This document shows positions 14,369-24,367 of a DNA stretch of 56,646 nt, one piece after another (within the stretch, counting starts at the first letter, position 1; every line of letters starts with the position of its first letter). The notes under the pieces are model-generated. The model was not told the origin of the DNA. It saw only the letters and a program-made list of their open reading frames with translations, and searched no databases. A program made the translations under genes and the position numbers. The stretch comes from Oscillatoriales cyanobacterium. Lineage in GTDB: Bacteria > Cyanobacteriota > Cyanobacteriia > Cyanobacteriales > Microcoleaceae. The DNA lies in assembly GCA_004294385.1 (NCBI GenBank), contig REAP01000045.1, forward strand, positions 1-56,646, given 5' to 3'.

Positions 14369-17300
14369 CTAACTCCTAAAATTCGCGACTGACTTTTGCA
14401 ATTTACTAACAGAACCAGATAAATCATCCAAAGATGCTTTGACATCCGAACCTTTTTGGGCAGTTGTATTCGCAATCTCATTTACTTGCTGCATACTACT
14501 AGAAATCTCCTCCGCTGAAATAGTTTGCTTCGCCGATGCGCGAGTAATATTTTGTACCAAAGCATTCATTTCTCGGCTAACTTCGATGATGGCATTCAGG
14601 TGAGTTTTAGCTTCACTGGCGAGTTTAGTACCTTCCACTACCTCCAGTGTCCCTGATTCCATTGCCTTCATCACACGGCTGATTTCTTCTTGAATTGTAC
14701 CGACAATTTCCGAGATTTCCTCAGTAGCGCCGGCGGATCTTTCTGCTAATTTTCGCACTTCTTCGGCTACAACTGCAAAACCTAAACCTTGTTCCCCCGC
14801 GCGGGCTGCTTCAATGGTAGCATTCAGGGCTAATAAGTTAGTTTGGGAAGCAAGTTGCGAAATCGATGTGACAATTTTGCCGATTTGTTGCGAAGATTCG
14901 CCCAAACGTTTCATCATTTTGGAGGTTGAGGCGATCGTCAATCGGAGCTCGTTAATACCTTCGACAGCGCGATCGACCGCCATACCGCCAGCTTCAGCGG
15001 TGTGAGAAGACTGCTGGGCGACTGTTTCAGCCCGCACCGAAACATCTCGCACGTCGCGGATTGAGTTGACAATGCGATCGATTTCTCGCATGATCGCAGA
15101 TATTTTTACTGCTTGAACTTCAGCTTGTTCGGTAAGTTGGCTGGTATTTGTAATTGACTCATCGGTGGCAGATGTTACCAATTCAGCTAAAGTTTGAATT
15201 CCAGTGACAACTTTTCGGAGGGAACCAATCAGGAAGTTGAATGAATCGGCGACAGCACCTAAAACATCGTTAGTAACTTCAGCCCTAACGGTCAAATCAC
15301 CTTGAGCCGCGCCTTTGATTTCTCCCAACAATTTCAGAACTTGCTGTGTCATTGAATCAGCTTCATTTTTGCGTTCTGCTGCAAATTTTTCGAGTCCTTC
15401 TTCGGCTTCTTTGCGTTCGGTGATGTCAAAGCGGATGGCGATATATTTAACAATTGTACCACTGGTATCAAAAATTGGGGCAATGGTGGAATCTACCCAA
15501 TAAAAAGAGCCGTCTCTGCGACGATTTTTAATTTCGCCCTTCCACACTAAACCGCGAGTAATCATCAACCACATTTCTTGAAAAAATGATTTTGGGTGAT
15601 AGCCGGAATTGACGATGCGGTGGTCACACTTGAGGAGTTCTCCCATGCTATAACCAGATATTTGACTGAACCTTTCGTTGACGTAAGTAATCATTCCTTT
15701 GAGGTCTGTCTCGCTGACAATTGCAGCTTGATCGAGGGCATTTTGCCGCGTTTTTAGCTCTTGTAGCAAGCCTTCTTGTGTCTCGGCTAACTGCTGCATT
15801 CGTTGCTGGGATCCTCTTTCCTCGGTCACGTTGCGACAGATAACTACGCCGCCTTTGATCGCTCCAGTTTCGTCTTTGAGCGGTCTGCCGTTAATTTTTA
15901 CCCATAAGCCTTCCGGTGCGCCTGCGTGTCTGGTGAAAATTTCTGCGTCGTCAACTGATTCTCCTCGAATTGCCCGTGTTAAAGGGATTTCGGCTGGGGG
16001 ATAGGGAGTGACGGCATCGGGCAAAAACAAACCATATTTTGCTGGCCACTCGTTGGGAAGAGTGTCTGTTGCACCTAAGCCAAAGATATTTTCAGCGGCG
16101 GGGTTGAACAGGACAAAATTGCCTTTTGTGTCGGCTGCAACTATGCCTTCGCCAATGCTGTTAATTAGCAGTTGCAAGAGATTACTTTGTTGTCTAAATT
16201 CGGATTCGGAACGGGCTAACTGGCTGGTTGTTTCTTCTAATTTAGTAATTGCTTGTTTGCTTTCGGTAACGTCGCGAGCCACTGCATACATGATCTTTTC
16301 TTCGAGCAAAGGTCGCGATTTCCATGACAGCCATTTGTAGGAACCGTCTTTGCAGCGGTAGCGATTTTCAAAAGCGATTGTTTCGACGCCGCTGGATATT
16401 TTGCTGGCTTCGGTTGCGGTTTGTTCGCGATCGTCTGGATGCACGAAATTGAGAAAAGGTTGGTCTTGCAGTTCCTCTATGGTGTAACCGAGGGTTATTG
16501 CCCAAGCGGGATTGACGCGCTTGAATTTGCCTTCAAAATCGGCTATGCACAACAAGTCGAGGGACAGGGTGAAAAACCGATCGCGCTCTGCTTCGGCTTT
16601 TTTGCGATCGGTAATTTCTACTGCTACTCCGCCGACACCGATCGGTTTGCCATTCTCTCCTGACAAAGGAAAGTAAGAGGCTAGCCAATATCGCAGTAGG
16701 CTGGGTTGACTGAGGGTTGTGGCCGAAACTTCTATGTTTAAAAATGGTTCGTTGGTGGCAAGAATTTGCTCCAACATCGGCTGTAGGGTATGAACCATTT
16801 CGGGTACAACTTCCCTTACCGTTTTACCGAGGTGTTCGGCAACTGAGGGCCCGGTGGTTTCGGCTAATTGCTGGTTGACTTGCACGAACCGCAATTGATC
16901 GTCAAAGATAAACATGGAGGCTGGGGCGGCTGCAAAAAATGCGTCAAAACGGGTTTGACGTAAGGCGAGTTCTCGTTCTAGGTTTTTGCGATCGGTCACT
17001 TCCAAGACGAAAGCTCCAATCCCGATCGGCTTTCCATCTGCTCCCGGCAGAGGAAAGTAAGATGACAGCCAATCCCGCATCACATCTGGGTGTGCGGTAG
17101 TTGCATGACGCATTTCGATGTTTAAAACCGCTTGGTTGTTACTGAAAACCTGCTCGTACACCGGCCCGATCGCCTGTGCCATTGCTGGTTCAGCTTCCCA
17201 TACTGTTTTGCCAATATATGCTGAAACTGGCTGGCCACCGAGTTCGGAGAGTCTCTGGTTGAACTGTACGAACCGCATTTGGTCGTCGGTGATAAACATT

Positions 17301-19747
17301 CCCGCTGGTGCTGCGGCGAAAAAAGCATCAAAGCGAGCTTGTCGCACCTTGAGTTCTCGTTCTAGGACTTTGCGATCGCTAATGTCGCGGCCTTCGGGAA
17401 TCAGCAGAATGACTTTGCCGTCATCGTCTTTGATCGGCTTGAGGGAGAAGTCCACGGTTACGACTGCACCGCCTGCAACTAGCACGTCTGCTTCGTAGCG
17501 GACTACCTCGCCGGTGGCGGCTAAGGCGATCGCCTCACGCACCTGTTGTTTGGCTTCTGCGGAAATCTGCCACCACACAGTTTCCCAAAACGGAGTACCT
17601 ACTATTTCTTCTATTCCCACCCCGGCTGCGGCTAGGGCTGTTTGGTTGATTTCCAAAACAGTGCCGTCTGGTTTGAGTAGCCCCATGAATTGGAATGACT
17701 GGTCAAAAATGGCTCGGAATAGTCTTTCGCGATCGCGCAACATCTCTTCTGCCCGTTTGCGATCGCGAATATCCCGCGTTACAGTTGCTAAACCAATAGG
17801 CTCGCCTGTTTCTGGGTCTTTGAGGGTAAATAAGGTAAAGTCAACGGGAATAATTTCGCCGGTTTGAAAGTTTTTCAACCGGAATTCGCCATCCCACAAG
17901 CCATCTCGCATGACAGCAGGAGCAATCTCTTCTATGAATATTTGCGCCTCTTCCTGCGAGAAGAATTCCAATACAGTTTTGCTTTTGAGGTCTTCGATAC
18001 TTTTAATTCCGTTTAGCTTCATGCCAGCAGGATTCAGATATGTTGGCAGTCCGTCAATTGTGCTTATGCCGATGAAATCCGAGCTGTTTTCGACGATCGC
18101 AATCAATCTTTTGTTTTCGATTTCTACCTGCTTGCGCTCTGTAATATCGTTGTTTGTTTCTAAAATTGCTTTAGGGTTTCCCTGTTCATCTCGCTGCAAA
18201 GTCCAGCGGCTAAATACTGTAATTTGAGTGTTGTGATTAGTGGTATGAATCAGTTCTCCTTCCCAATAATCCTGCTGTTCTAGCTGCACCGAGATTGCTG
18301 CTAAAGGTTGTTGTTTGGGAAAGATGGTATCAAACAGGCTATGAGTAGCTTTACCAACAGCTTCTTGTCTAGAAAAGCCGTACATTCGCTCGGCGCCCTG
18401 ATTCCAGTAATTAATCGTGCCGTCTAGTTCTCGAATAATGAAAGCATCGCTGGCGAGGTCGAGCATTTGCAAGTTTTGCTGCATCACTTGTTCCGTGCGC
18501 TTGCGGCTGGTAATATTTCGGGCGATCGTTGACAAAAATTCTACTTCTCCACCCTCGGATTTGTGAGCAATGATTACTTGAGAAACTGCTATTTCTTTCC
18601 CGTCTAAAGTCTGCCAAATTATCTCGCCACTCCACACCCCATCTCGGCAAGCTGCGGGTATGCCGACTTTCACAATAGTTTCCTTACTTTTGGGAGATAT
18701 CACGTCAGAAATGCTGACTCCTGCTAAATCTGTACTGTCTCCAACATTCAATATTTCTCTGGTGGCGCGGTTCATATAAAGACTGTGCCCTTTGGCGTCT
18801 GCCATAGCTACCCAGTCTGTTGTTGCTTCTAAAATTGATTTGAGCCGTAATAGCTGCTGTTCGACTGCGGTGCGATCGCGAATTTCTTGTTGCAATAGAG
18901 TGTTAGTTTGCAGAATTTGCTCAGTTCTTTCATTCACTCGCTGCTCTAATTCTGCTGTTAGCTGCTGCAACTCAGCTTCTGTCTGTTTTATTTGGGTAAT
19001 ATCGCGGCCTTCGGCGAGTATTTGAAATACTTCCCCTGCTTCATTTAATAAAGGCTTAAAGGACACATCAATTACTGTCACCTGGTGATTTGATCCGATG
19101 ATTTCGTATTCCGATCGGACAAATTTGCCTGCGGAGACTTGTTGAATGTTAGCTTTTAGTTGTTGCTGGTTAGTTGGGGATGATGCCCACCAAGGTATTT
19201 GCCAAAATTTTTGTCCGAGTACCTCTGACGCTTGGAAATTGCCCAACTCCAACGCTGTTTGATTGGCTTCGATCAGAGTACCGTCTGGTTCTAATAGCGC
19301 GATTAATTGAAAAGCTTGATCGAAAATTGCCTGAAATCGCTGAGTCGTTTCGCTGAGGGCTTGTTCTGTATCTTTTTTGGCTTGCAGAATCTGGGTGGAA
19401 CCTACTAATAAGCTGTAGCGGTTGGAGAGGCTTAAAAAGGCGATCGCCGGAATTACAGTAATCCAATCGGAAATAGTTTGCAAAACAGGGGAATGCGGCA
19501 ATCCTAAGTGTTCTGCGGCGTGACCGCTGTGTCCGAAGGCACAACTCCAAAATATAAATGCTGTGACTGTGGCGAAGGTGTCGAAACCGAATTGGCGGCT
19601 GCGCCACAAACCTAAGCTAATCAGTGAGGCGATCCCAAAGTAACACAAAGAAACGATAGAATTCGCTACCCCAATCAGCAGCGGTTGGGAGATGTCAGGC
19701 AATGTCAGGGTGAAAGTTGTTGCCAGAAAGTCATAGAGAAGTGTCAT
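14369..19747 (-). CDS. Multi-PAS methyl-accepting chemotaxis protein with ETR1-like membrane module (HmpD/PilJ-type)
   Basis: This is a 1792-residue receptor. Residues 22-110 form three membrane helices with Asn29, Tyr36, Cys69 and His73, spaced exactly like Asp25, Tyr32, Cys65 and His69 of plant ETR1. About ten PAS domains follow (starting near 137, 300, 420, 545, 680, 805, 930, 1050, 1180 and 1315), each ending in a D[IV]T.RK-like motif. PAS6 and PAS7 share [11 protein letters not shown] and look recently duplicated. A HAMP-like segment ([20 protein letters not shown]) precedes the signalling domain with its hairpin [20 protein letters not shown]. The partners are the flanking CheW and CheA. 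Its N-terminus is cytoplasmic or membrane-embedded, with no large periplasmic domain. Confidence 0.93.
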   Translation of the reverse strand: MTLLYDFLATTFTLTLPDISQPLLIGVANSIVSLCYFGIASLISLGLWRSRQFGFDTFATVTAFIFWSCAFGHSGHAAEHLGLPHSPVLQTISDWITVIPAIAFLSLSNRYSLLVGSTQILQAKKDTEQALSETTQRFQAIFDQAFQLIALLEPDGTLIEANQTALELGNFQASEVLGQKFWQIPWWASSPTNQQQLKANIQQVSAGKFVRSEYEIIGSNHQVTVIDVSFKPLLNEAGEVFQILAEGRDITQIKQTEAELQQLTAELEQRVNERTEQILQTNTLLQQEIRDRTAVEQQLLRLKSILEATTDWVAMADAKGHSLYMNRATREILNVGDSTDLAGVSISDVISPKSKETIVKVGIPAACRDGVWSGEIIWQTLDGKEIAVSQVIIAHKSEGGEVEFLSTIARNITSRKRTEQVMQQNLQMLDLASDAFIIRELDGTINYWNQGAERMYGFSRQEAVGKATHSLFDTIFPKQQPLAAISVQLEQQDYWEGELIHTTNHNTQITVFSRWTLQRDEQGNPKAILETNNDITERKQVEIENKRLIAIVENSSDFIGISTIDGLPTYLNPAGMKLNGIKSIEDLKSKTVLEFFSQEEAQIFIEEIAPAVMRDGLWDGEFRLKNFQTGEIIPVDFTLFTLKDPETGEPIGLATVTRDIRDRKRAEEMLRDRERLFRAIFDQSFQFMGLLKPDGTVLEINQTALAAAGVGIEEIVGTPFWETVWWQISAEAKQQVREAIALAATGEVVRYEADVLVAGGAVVTVDFSLKPIKDDDGKVILLIPEGRDISDRKVLERELKVRQARFDAFFAAAPAGMFITDDQMRFVQFNQRLSELGGQPVSAYIGKTVWEAEPAMAQAIGPVYEQVFSNNQAVLNIEMRHATTAHPDVMRDWLSSYFPLPGADGKPIGIGAFVLEVTDRKNLERELALRQTRFDAFFAAAPASMFIFDDQLRFVQVNQQLAETTGPSVAEHLGKTVREVVPEMVHTLQPMLEQILATNEPFLNIEVSATTLSQPSLLRYWLASYFPLSGENGKPIGVGGVAVEITDRKKAEAERDRFFTLSLDLLCIADFEGKFKRVNPAWAITLGYTIEELQDQPFLNFVHPDDREQTATEASKISSGVETIAFENRYRCKDGSYKWLSWKSRPLLEEKIMYAVARDVTESKQAITKLEETTSQLARSESEFRQQSNLLQLLINSIGEGIVAADTKGNFVLFNPAAENIFGLGATDTLPNEWPAKYGLFLPDAVTPYPPAEIPLTRAIRGESVDDAEIFTRHAGAPEGLWVKINGRPLKDETGAIKGGVVICRNVTEERGSQQRMQQLAETQEGLLQELKTRQNALDQAAIVSETDLKGMITYVNERFSQISGYSMGELLKCDHRIVNSGYHPKSFFQEMWLMITRGLVWKGEIKNRRRDGSFYWVDSTIAPIFDTSGTIVKYIAIRFDITERKEAEEGLEKFAAERKNEADSMTQQVLKLLGEIKGAAQGDLTVRAEVTNDVLGAVADSFNFLIGSLRKVVTGIQTLAELVTSATDESITNTSQLTEQAEVQAVKISAIMREIDRIVNSIRDVRDVSVRAETVAQQSSHTAEAGGMAVDRAVEGINELRLTIASTSKMMKRLGESSQQIGKIVTSISQLASQTNLLALNATIEAARAGEQGLGFAVVAEEVRKLAERSAGATEEISEIVGTIQEEISRVMKAMESGTLEVVEGTKLASEAKTHLNAIIEVSREMNALVQNITRASAKQTISAEEISSSMQQVNEIANTTAQKGSDVKASLDDLSGSVSKLQKSVANFRS

Positions 19748-19789
19748 AAGTTAGTTGTTATTGGTTATTTGTTAGTTGTTAGTTGTTAT

Positions 19790-20000
19790 TTACAGTACCC
19801 TGAGCGTAGTCGAAGGGTCGAAGGGTCGAAGGGCAGGATAAACGCAGTCGTTGGGTTAATTGTTGTTTGTTATTTGTCAGTAGCTAGCAATAACTAACCA
19901 TAGGTTAGCAATGCCCAATGCCCCATGCCCCATGCCCAATTCCCCATGCCCAATTCCCCATGCCCAATTCCCCATTCCCAATTCCCCATTCCCAATTCCC
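19790..20000. repeat. Repeat-rich gap: CTGAGCGTAGTCGAAGGG unit and C-rich heptamer run
   Basis: The 19748-20001 gap contains CCCTGAGCGTAGTCGAAGGG followed by triplicate TCGAAGGG units. Then, at about 19911-19998, comes an imperfect run of CCCAATTC/CCCATGC units, like the runs at 28950, 30380, 39525 and 47600. No gene is seen. The run abuts the end of the CheW gene. Confidence 0.7.
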
Positions 20001-20001
20001 A

Positions 20002-20502
20002 TTACCAACGTTCGGAATGGGCGATCGCCTCTATATCAACAATCATTAGCAAACGTCCATCACAATTGTACAGACCTTTTAAAAAAGGAGCGAGGTCGGC
20101 ACTGACATCTACTGCCGAAACAGTGCGATCGGGATTGAGAGGTAAAACTCCTTCAACACGGGAGACAGCTAACCCAATCCGCATTTTAGACAGTCTGGCA
20201 TCTCGCGGATCTGGCGCTTCCACCACTAAGATGCGACTGTTGGGATTGTGGATGTCAACAGGTGCGATACCTGTGAAGTGACCAAAGTCTGCTACTGCCA
20301 AGATTTCTCCCCGCAAGTTAGTTAATCCCAGTAAAAATGGCAGAGTGTTCGGCACCGGCTCTAGGGGTTGTTCTTTCAGGGAAAGCACTTCCCGCACTGC
20401 TTCTAACTCTACCCCAAACAGACTGTCTCCTTGAGCGAAGACGAGAAATTGCTTTGTTCCACTTGTATGATTAGGAGCTGCTAGGGGAGTGTTTTTTTTC
20501 AT
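20002..20502 (-). CDS. CheW-like adaptor (HmpC/PilI type)
   Basis: This 166-residue CheW-domain protein has the beta-barrel motifs [20 protein letters not shown], then [19 protein letters not shown] and LVVEAPD. The [14 protein letters not shown] segment is the standard CheW signature for contacts with receptor and CheA. It is 254 bp upstream of the MCP gene on the same strand and 174 bp downstream of the CheY gene, giving the order CheY-CheW-MCP-CheA known for cyanobacterial pilus (Hmp/Pil) chemotaxis clusters. The C-terminal residues ([10 protein letters not shown]) border a repeat run. Confidence 0.9.
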   Translation of the reverse strand: MKKNTPLAAPNHTSGTKQFLVFAQGDSLFGVELEAVREVLSLKEQPLEPVPNTLPFLLGLTNLRGEILAVADFGHFTGIAPVDIHNPNSRILVVEAPDPRDARLSKMRIGLAVSRVEGVLPLNPDRTVSAVDVSADLAPFLKGLYNCDGRLLMIVDIEAIAHSERW

Positions 20503-20564
20503 GGCTTATTTTTAATTTCTAGTGTAGCTTACAAAATAGAATTTTGTTTGAGTGATTTGCCATT

Positions 20565-20624
20565 GTCCGTTAGCGCAGCCCGCCCCTACGGGGGCTGCGC
20601 CAACGGAGAGGATCGCCATTAACA
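20565..20624. repeat. Hairpin repeat (CGTTAGCGCAGCCC...GGGGGCTGCGCCAACG)
   Basis: CCGTTAGCGCAGCC at about 20568 and GGCTGCGCCAACGG at about 20602 pair across a GCCCCTAC loop and are followed by AGAGGATCGCC. The same GTTAGCGCAGCCC-x-GAGGATCGCC string occurs inside cheA at about 13194-13222, where it is translated. It lies in the gap between the CheY and CheW genes. Confidence 0.65.
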
Positions 20625-20676
20625 AAAAGTCACCATTCATCCTTACTTATGCAAAACATCCCCTTTGATATTGAGT

Positions 20677-21042
20677 TTATGCTGATAGCAAACGCTGTAC
20701 GATGTGCACAAGTTGTTGAGGTTCAAAGGGTTTGCTAAGATAAGCATCAGCACCTAAATCAGTTCCCCAAGCTTTATCAATATCGGTGCTTTTGTGAGTA
20801 CAAAATACTACTGGCAACTTTGCAGTTTTGCGATCGCCCCGCAATTCTCGAATCACTTCAAATCCGTTCATTCGTGGCATGACTACATCTAAAACCACCA
20901 GATCCGGGGACATTTCTTGGATGCGGGCGATCGCTTCTTCGCCATCTCCCGCCCGGATCACTTCCAATCCCACATCTAGAAGAATGCGACAGATGATTTC
21001 TAGTTCACTCGGAACATCATCTACTACTAATATTTTTGACAT
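20677..21042 (-). CDS. CheY/PilH-type single-domain response regulator
   Basis: From ATG 21042 the product is 121 residues, a complete receiver domain. It has the acidic pair Asp8-Asp9 (LVVDDVPSE), phospho-acceptor Asp52 (VVLDVVMPRMNG), a Thr/Ser switch region and Lys104 (LSKPFEP). It lacks an output domain and is expected to receive phosphate from the operon's CheA and act on the type IV pilus motor. A longer frame from 21192 would add 50 residues unlike any receiver, so it is rejected. It is the first gene of the chemotaxis operon, divergent from cysH. Confidence 0.92.
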   Translation of the reverse strand: MSKILVVDDVPSELEIICRILLDVGLEVIRAGDGEEAIARIQEMSPDLVVLDVVMPRMNGFEVIRELRGDRKTAKLPVVFCTHKSTDIDKAWGTDLGADAYLSKPFEPQQLVHIVQRLLSA

Positions 21043-21201
21043 GGTTCCACACTTCCTGATGATTGTTGACGGTGGATCAGCTTTATGCTCAGTGAAGCGA
21101 TCGCCTCTCAGAGTGTAGGGCTTTACGGATAAATTCACCCCGATGCAAATATAATATAACTCACATCTTGCGCCCTGGATACTTTCGCTCAAAGCGATCG
21201 G

Positions 21202-21229
21202 TGTGACAGAGACGGCGATCGGTTATAAT
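21202..21229 (+). promoter_or_regulatory. Candidate promoter for cysH
   Basis: TGTGAC (21202-21207) and a perfect TATAAT (21224-21229) are separated by 16 bp, 38 bp before the cysH ATG. The -10 box is convincing and the -35 box is weak. Confidence 0.45.
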
Positions 21230-21267
21230 TCAGGGTTAGAGAAAAAAAACACGGAGAACACGAAACT

Positions 21268-22002
21268 ATGGTTGCCATCCAGACCAATCTAAATATTGTC
21301 GCGCTAGAAGCAGAGTACAGCGAAAAAACACCGCGAGATATTCTAAAATTCGCCCTAGAAACTTTTGATAATATTTCAATTTCCTTCAGCGGTGCCGAAG
21401 ATGTAGTGCTGATCGATCTCGCTTCAAAAATCACCAAAAACATCCGCGTTTTCACCCTAGATACTGGACGCTTACACTCGGAAACTTATCAGTTTTTGGA
21501 GGAAGTCAGAAAACATTACGGCATTAAAATAGAAGTAATGTTTCCTGAAGCAGCAGCAGTACAAGCCTTAGTAGATGAAAAGGGATTGTTTAGCTTTTAT
21601 GAAGACGGCCACAAAGAATGTTGTGGAGTGCGAAAAGTCAAGCCACTGCGTCGCAAACTGAATACTTTAGATGCGTGGATTACCGGCCAACGAAAAGACC
21701 AAAGCCCCAGTACCCGCAACCATATTCCGGTGATTGAAGTTGACAGTGCATTCTCAACTCCAGACCATGAATTAATTAAATTCAACCCTTTAGCAAACTG
21801 GTCTTCCGCAGAAGTTTGGGATTACATACGCGCTTTGGATGTGCCTTACAATAAGCTGCACGAACGCGGTTTTATCAGCATTGGTTGCGAACCTTGTACG
21901 AAGGCAATATTGCCCAATCAACACGAACGCGAGGGTCGTTGGTGGTGGGAAGAATCCACATTGAAAGAGTGTGGTTTGCACGCTGGGAACGCACAAAAAT
22001 AG
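21268..22002 (+). CDS. cysH: Assimilatory adenylyl-sulfate (APS/PAPS) reductase, Fe-S type
   Basis: This 244-residue protein reduces activated sulfate to sulfite in sulfate assimilation. The substrate-binding [10 protein letters not shown] is at 41-50. The [4Fe-4S] ligand pattern of APS reductases is present: Cys118-Cys119 in [15 protein letters not shown], and Cys207 and Cys210 in [10 protein letters not shown]. Catalytic Cys235 lies in the C-terminal ECGLH motif. Presence of the CC...CxxC cluster points to APS (not only PAPS) as substrate by family rule. Thioredoxin or a similar donor would reduce Cys235. The gene is monocistronic, with a TATAAT box 38 bp upstream of the ATG. Confidence 0.95.
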   Translation: MVAIQTNLNIVALEAEYSEKTPRDILKFALETFDNISISFSGAEDVVLIDLASKITKNIRVFTLDTGRLHSETYQFLEEVRKHYGIKIEVMFPEAAAVQALVDEKGLFSFYEDGHKECCGVRKVKPLRRKLNTLDAWITGQRKDQSPSTRNHIPVIEVDSAFSTPDHELIKFNPLANWSSAEVWDYIRALDVPYNKLHERGFISIGCEPCTKAILPNQHEREGRWWWEESTLKECGLHAGNAQK

Positions 22003-22082
22003 TCAAGTCCTGAACTTACTACTAATCTGAGAAACCCGGAGATCCCCCCTAACCCCCCTTAATAAGGGGGGGACAAGATTAC

Positions 22083-22209
22083 AATAAGCTGTTACTTAAA
22101 ATAGTATTGTAGGGTGCGTCAGCCCACAGCGTTTACCTTGGCCTTTGGGGTGATCGACCCGTGGCACCCTACAGGCCTCGTTAGTGGTTTAAATGCGTAA
22201 CAGCTTATT
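22083..22209. mobile_element. 127-bp MITE, complete copy
   Basis: AATAAGCTGTTAC (22083-22095) is a perfect inverted repeat of GTAACAGCTTATT (22197-22209). Inside are subterminal TGTAGGGTGCG and CACCCTACA arms. An inverted, nearly identical but 3'-truncated copy lies at 23228-23339, so the two copies bracket the aldolase gene. Just before it (about 22038-22070) is a CCCCCCTTAATAAGGGGGG hairpin. It is non-coding. Confidence 0.85.
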
Positions 22210-22282
22210 ATTCTCCTTCTTCCTGACATCCGTTACATCCGTTACATAATCCGTTGCCGAACTTCTTCCTTCTTCTATACCT

Positions 22283-23212
22283 ATGCTGACATCAACTAGC
22301 GAATTGCTGGAAACTGCCCGAAGAAACTCTTATGCGATCGGCGCTTTTAACGTTTACAACCTCGAAGGAGTAAAAGCGGTAATCGATGCCGCTGAAGCGC
22401 TTAAGAGTCCAGCTATGCTGCAACTTCATCCCAGTGCTCTTAAATACGGAAAATCGCCTTTAGTTGCGCTTTGCATGGAAGCAGCGCGTCAATCTTCAGT
22501 ACCGATCGCAGTACACTTAGATCACAGCACCTCAGAAAAAGACATTCATCTAGCCCTCAGCGCCGGCATCAAATCAATTATGGCAGACGGTTCTCCTTTG
22601 CCCTACGCAGAAAACCTCATATTTACCCGCGAAATGACCAAATTGTCCCACGCTAACGGTGCGGTAGTTGAAGCGGAAATTGGCAGAATTAGCGGTACTG
22701 AAGACGGTTTGACCATCGAAGAAAAGGCGGCGAAAATGACCGATCCTGTGGAAGCTATTGAGTTTATTCAAGCAACTAAAGTTGATTTCTTGGCGGTGAC
22801 AATTGGCAATGTTCATGGCAAATATTTCAGCGAACCGAAACTAGACTTTCCGCGTTTAGCCAAAATCCGGGCTTCAGTTTCAGTCCCGTTAGTGTTACAT
22901 GGTGCTAGCGGTTTGCCGGAATCAATGATTAATCAATCCATTAAATTAGGTGTATCTAAATTTAATGTCAATACGGAAGTGCGGGAAGCTTATATGGATG
23001 TGTTAAAAACCAGCAGTTCCTTGTCAGATCCAGATTTGTTGGAAGTTATGACAAAAGCGATCGATGCAATGCGATCGGTCATTTCAGACAAACTAAAACT
23101 TTTTGGTTCTGCGGACAAAGCATATTTGCATCAATCCCCTTATGCTGAAACATTGAATGTCAATGGCATCAAGGGCAAAAAAGCTTCAGCGTCAGAACTT
23201 GTTATCAAATAA
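22283..23212 (+). CDS. Class II ketose-bisphosphate aldolase (GatY/KbaY/Fba-like)
   Basis: This 309-residue enzyme is a Zn-dependent TIM-barrel aldolase. GAFNVYNLEGVKAVIDAAE is at 20-38. VHLDHSTSE provides catalytic Asp80 and Zn ligand His81. EAEIG(R) provides Glu132, NVHGKY provides His178 and VLHGASGLP provides His206. FNVNTEVREAY binds phosphate. It should cleave fructose- or tagatose-1,6-bisphosphate. It is shorter than the main Calvin-cycle FbaA of cyanobacteria (about 359 residues), so it is likely a secondary aldolase of GatY/KbaY type; sugar specificity is not decidable here. It is isolated and flanked by two inverted MITE copies. Confidence 0.88.
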   Translation: MLTSTSELLETARRNSYAIGAFNVYNLEGVKAVIDAAEALKSPAMLQLHPSALKYGKSPLVALCMEAARQSSVPIAVHLDHSTSEKDIHLALSAGIKSIMADGSPLPYAENLIFTREMTKLSHANGAVVEAEIGRISGTEDGLTIEEKAAKMTDPVEAIEFIQATKVDFLAVTIGNVHGKYFSEPKLDFPRLAKIRASVSVPLVLHGASGLPESMINQSIKLGVSKFNVNTEVREAYMDVLKTSSSLSDPDLLEVMTKAIDAMRSVISDKLKLFGSADKAYLHQSPYAETLNVNGIKGKKASASELVIK

Positions 23213-23227
23213 TATCAATTCTGATGC

Positions 23228-23339
23228 TAAGCTGTTACGCATTTAAACCACTAACGAGGCCTGTAGGGTGCCACGGGTCGATCGCTTACGCTTACAAGGG
23301 AAACGCTGCGGGCTGACGCACCCTACAATACTATTTTAA
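23228..23339. mobile_element. MITE copy, truncated at one end
   Basis: It starts TAAGCTGTTAC at 23228 and follows the reverse complement of the 22083-22209 element through CACCCTACAATACTATTTTAA, then breaks into the 3' end of the Uma2 gene without the final GTAACAGCTTA. The interior 20-25 bp differ (CGCTTACGCTTACAAGGGA against the other copy). The stop codon TAA of the Uma2 gene lies within the element's end. Confidence 0.8.
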
Positions 23340-24220
23340 CGGTTTAAAAAAACATCAGGATCGATACCAGATTCCCGGAGTCGCTGAATTAAAGACTCCA
23401 ATTGAGCTTCTGCTTCTTCGGCCCTAGATTCAGCAACTTCAGCCCGCAGCCGTTCCTGTTCCTCTGGAGTCAGAATCCAATTCCCATCAATATCATACCA
23501 GCGCAACCACAATCGATCGATTCCGAGGAAATCCCCTTGCCACAAACCCAAACCTAAATTCAGATCCGACATCCACACTCGCGAATCAGATAACTCCAAT
23601 TCTAAATAATGTCCAGCCTCCAATTCAAACACTCGCAACCTGTTAGTATAGCGACTGAAAACCACATAATAAGGAATCCGTAAAACCTGTTCGTAAACAT
23701 CCCATTTGCGTGGCGGTTTCCCATCCATCTGATTCTGAATAACTTGCCCGTTACCAGCACCATTTCCAGACTCATCCGGCAACTTTTCCTCATTAACATT
23801 TTCGCCTAAATCTTCTTTTTCAGTCCCAGGCGAAAGCAATTCCACAATTACAAAAGGATTCACACCCTCTTGCCAAACAACGTAACTCATCCGCAGATCA
23901 ATTTCATCGTAAAGTCGAGGAACTCCCACAACTCCAAACCAATCCGGCCGTTTGTGCCACATCGGATGTCGCACATCATAATAAAGATTCATATCAGTGC
24001 CACTAAATATTTGAGACACCCGATAATTCGGAGGCCGAAAAGTCAGACTCAACAACTGCGGCTGCAAATCGTGAAACTCATCAGGCAAACCAGGTTCCTC
24101 CGGGTCTTCGCTAGGTAAATCGTACATTGTCGGTAGCGTTTCTCGGCCCGAACGGGGCGGGTCAGTTTGTGGCACTGGATATTTAAAAGGCAACATACTA
24201 AGATTGAGAAAAGACTGCAT
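23336..24220 (-). CDS. Uma2 family (DUF820) putative endonuclease
   Basis: This is a 294-residue protein. The PD-(D/E)xK-like core of the Uma2 family is visible: RPDWFGVVGVP, then PFVIVELLSPGTEKEDLG (catalytic-type E) and KWDVYEQVLRIPYYVVFSRY, with YLELELSDSRVWMSDLNLGLGLW and a charged coiled C-terminus (EEQERLRAEVAESRAEEAEA). Such proteins are very numerous in cyanobacteria and often considered mobile; their substrate is unknown. The first 50 residues are variable, and an internal Met at residue 9 is an alternative start. The stop codon falls in an adjacent MITE. Confidence 0.88.
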   Translation of the reverse strand: MQSFLNLSMLPFKYPVPQTDPPRSGRETLPTMYDLPSEDPEEPGLPDEFHDLQPQLLSLTFRPPNYRVSQIFSGTDMNLYYDVRHPMWHKRPDWFGVVGVPRLYDEIDLRMSYVVWQEGVNPFVIVELLSPGTEKEDLGENVNEEKLPDESGNGAGNGQVIQNQMDGKPPRKWDVYEQVLRIPYYVVFSRYTNRLRVFELEAGHYLELELSDSRVWMSDLNLGLGLWQGDFLGIDRLWLRWYDIDGNWILTPEEQERLRAEVAESRAEEAEAQLESLIQRLRESGIDPDVFLNR

Positions 24221-24367
24221 TTATGCTAACATCAGTTTAACATTCACATGATTATCATCAAAACCTTCTCGAATTTTTAATACTCTCTTCTCCTCCTCTG
24301 TGTACTCTGTGCCCTCTGCGGTTAACATTCCTCTTAATTCCCAGCAATTGACCATAACTTCTGCACC

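Noticed and set aside
22038..22072. CCCCCCTTAATAAGGGGGG hairpin as cysH terminator
   Set aside because: The hairpin is real, but it is a common dispersed cyanobacterial repeat and no T tract follows; I do not call it a terminator.
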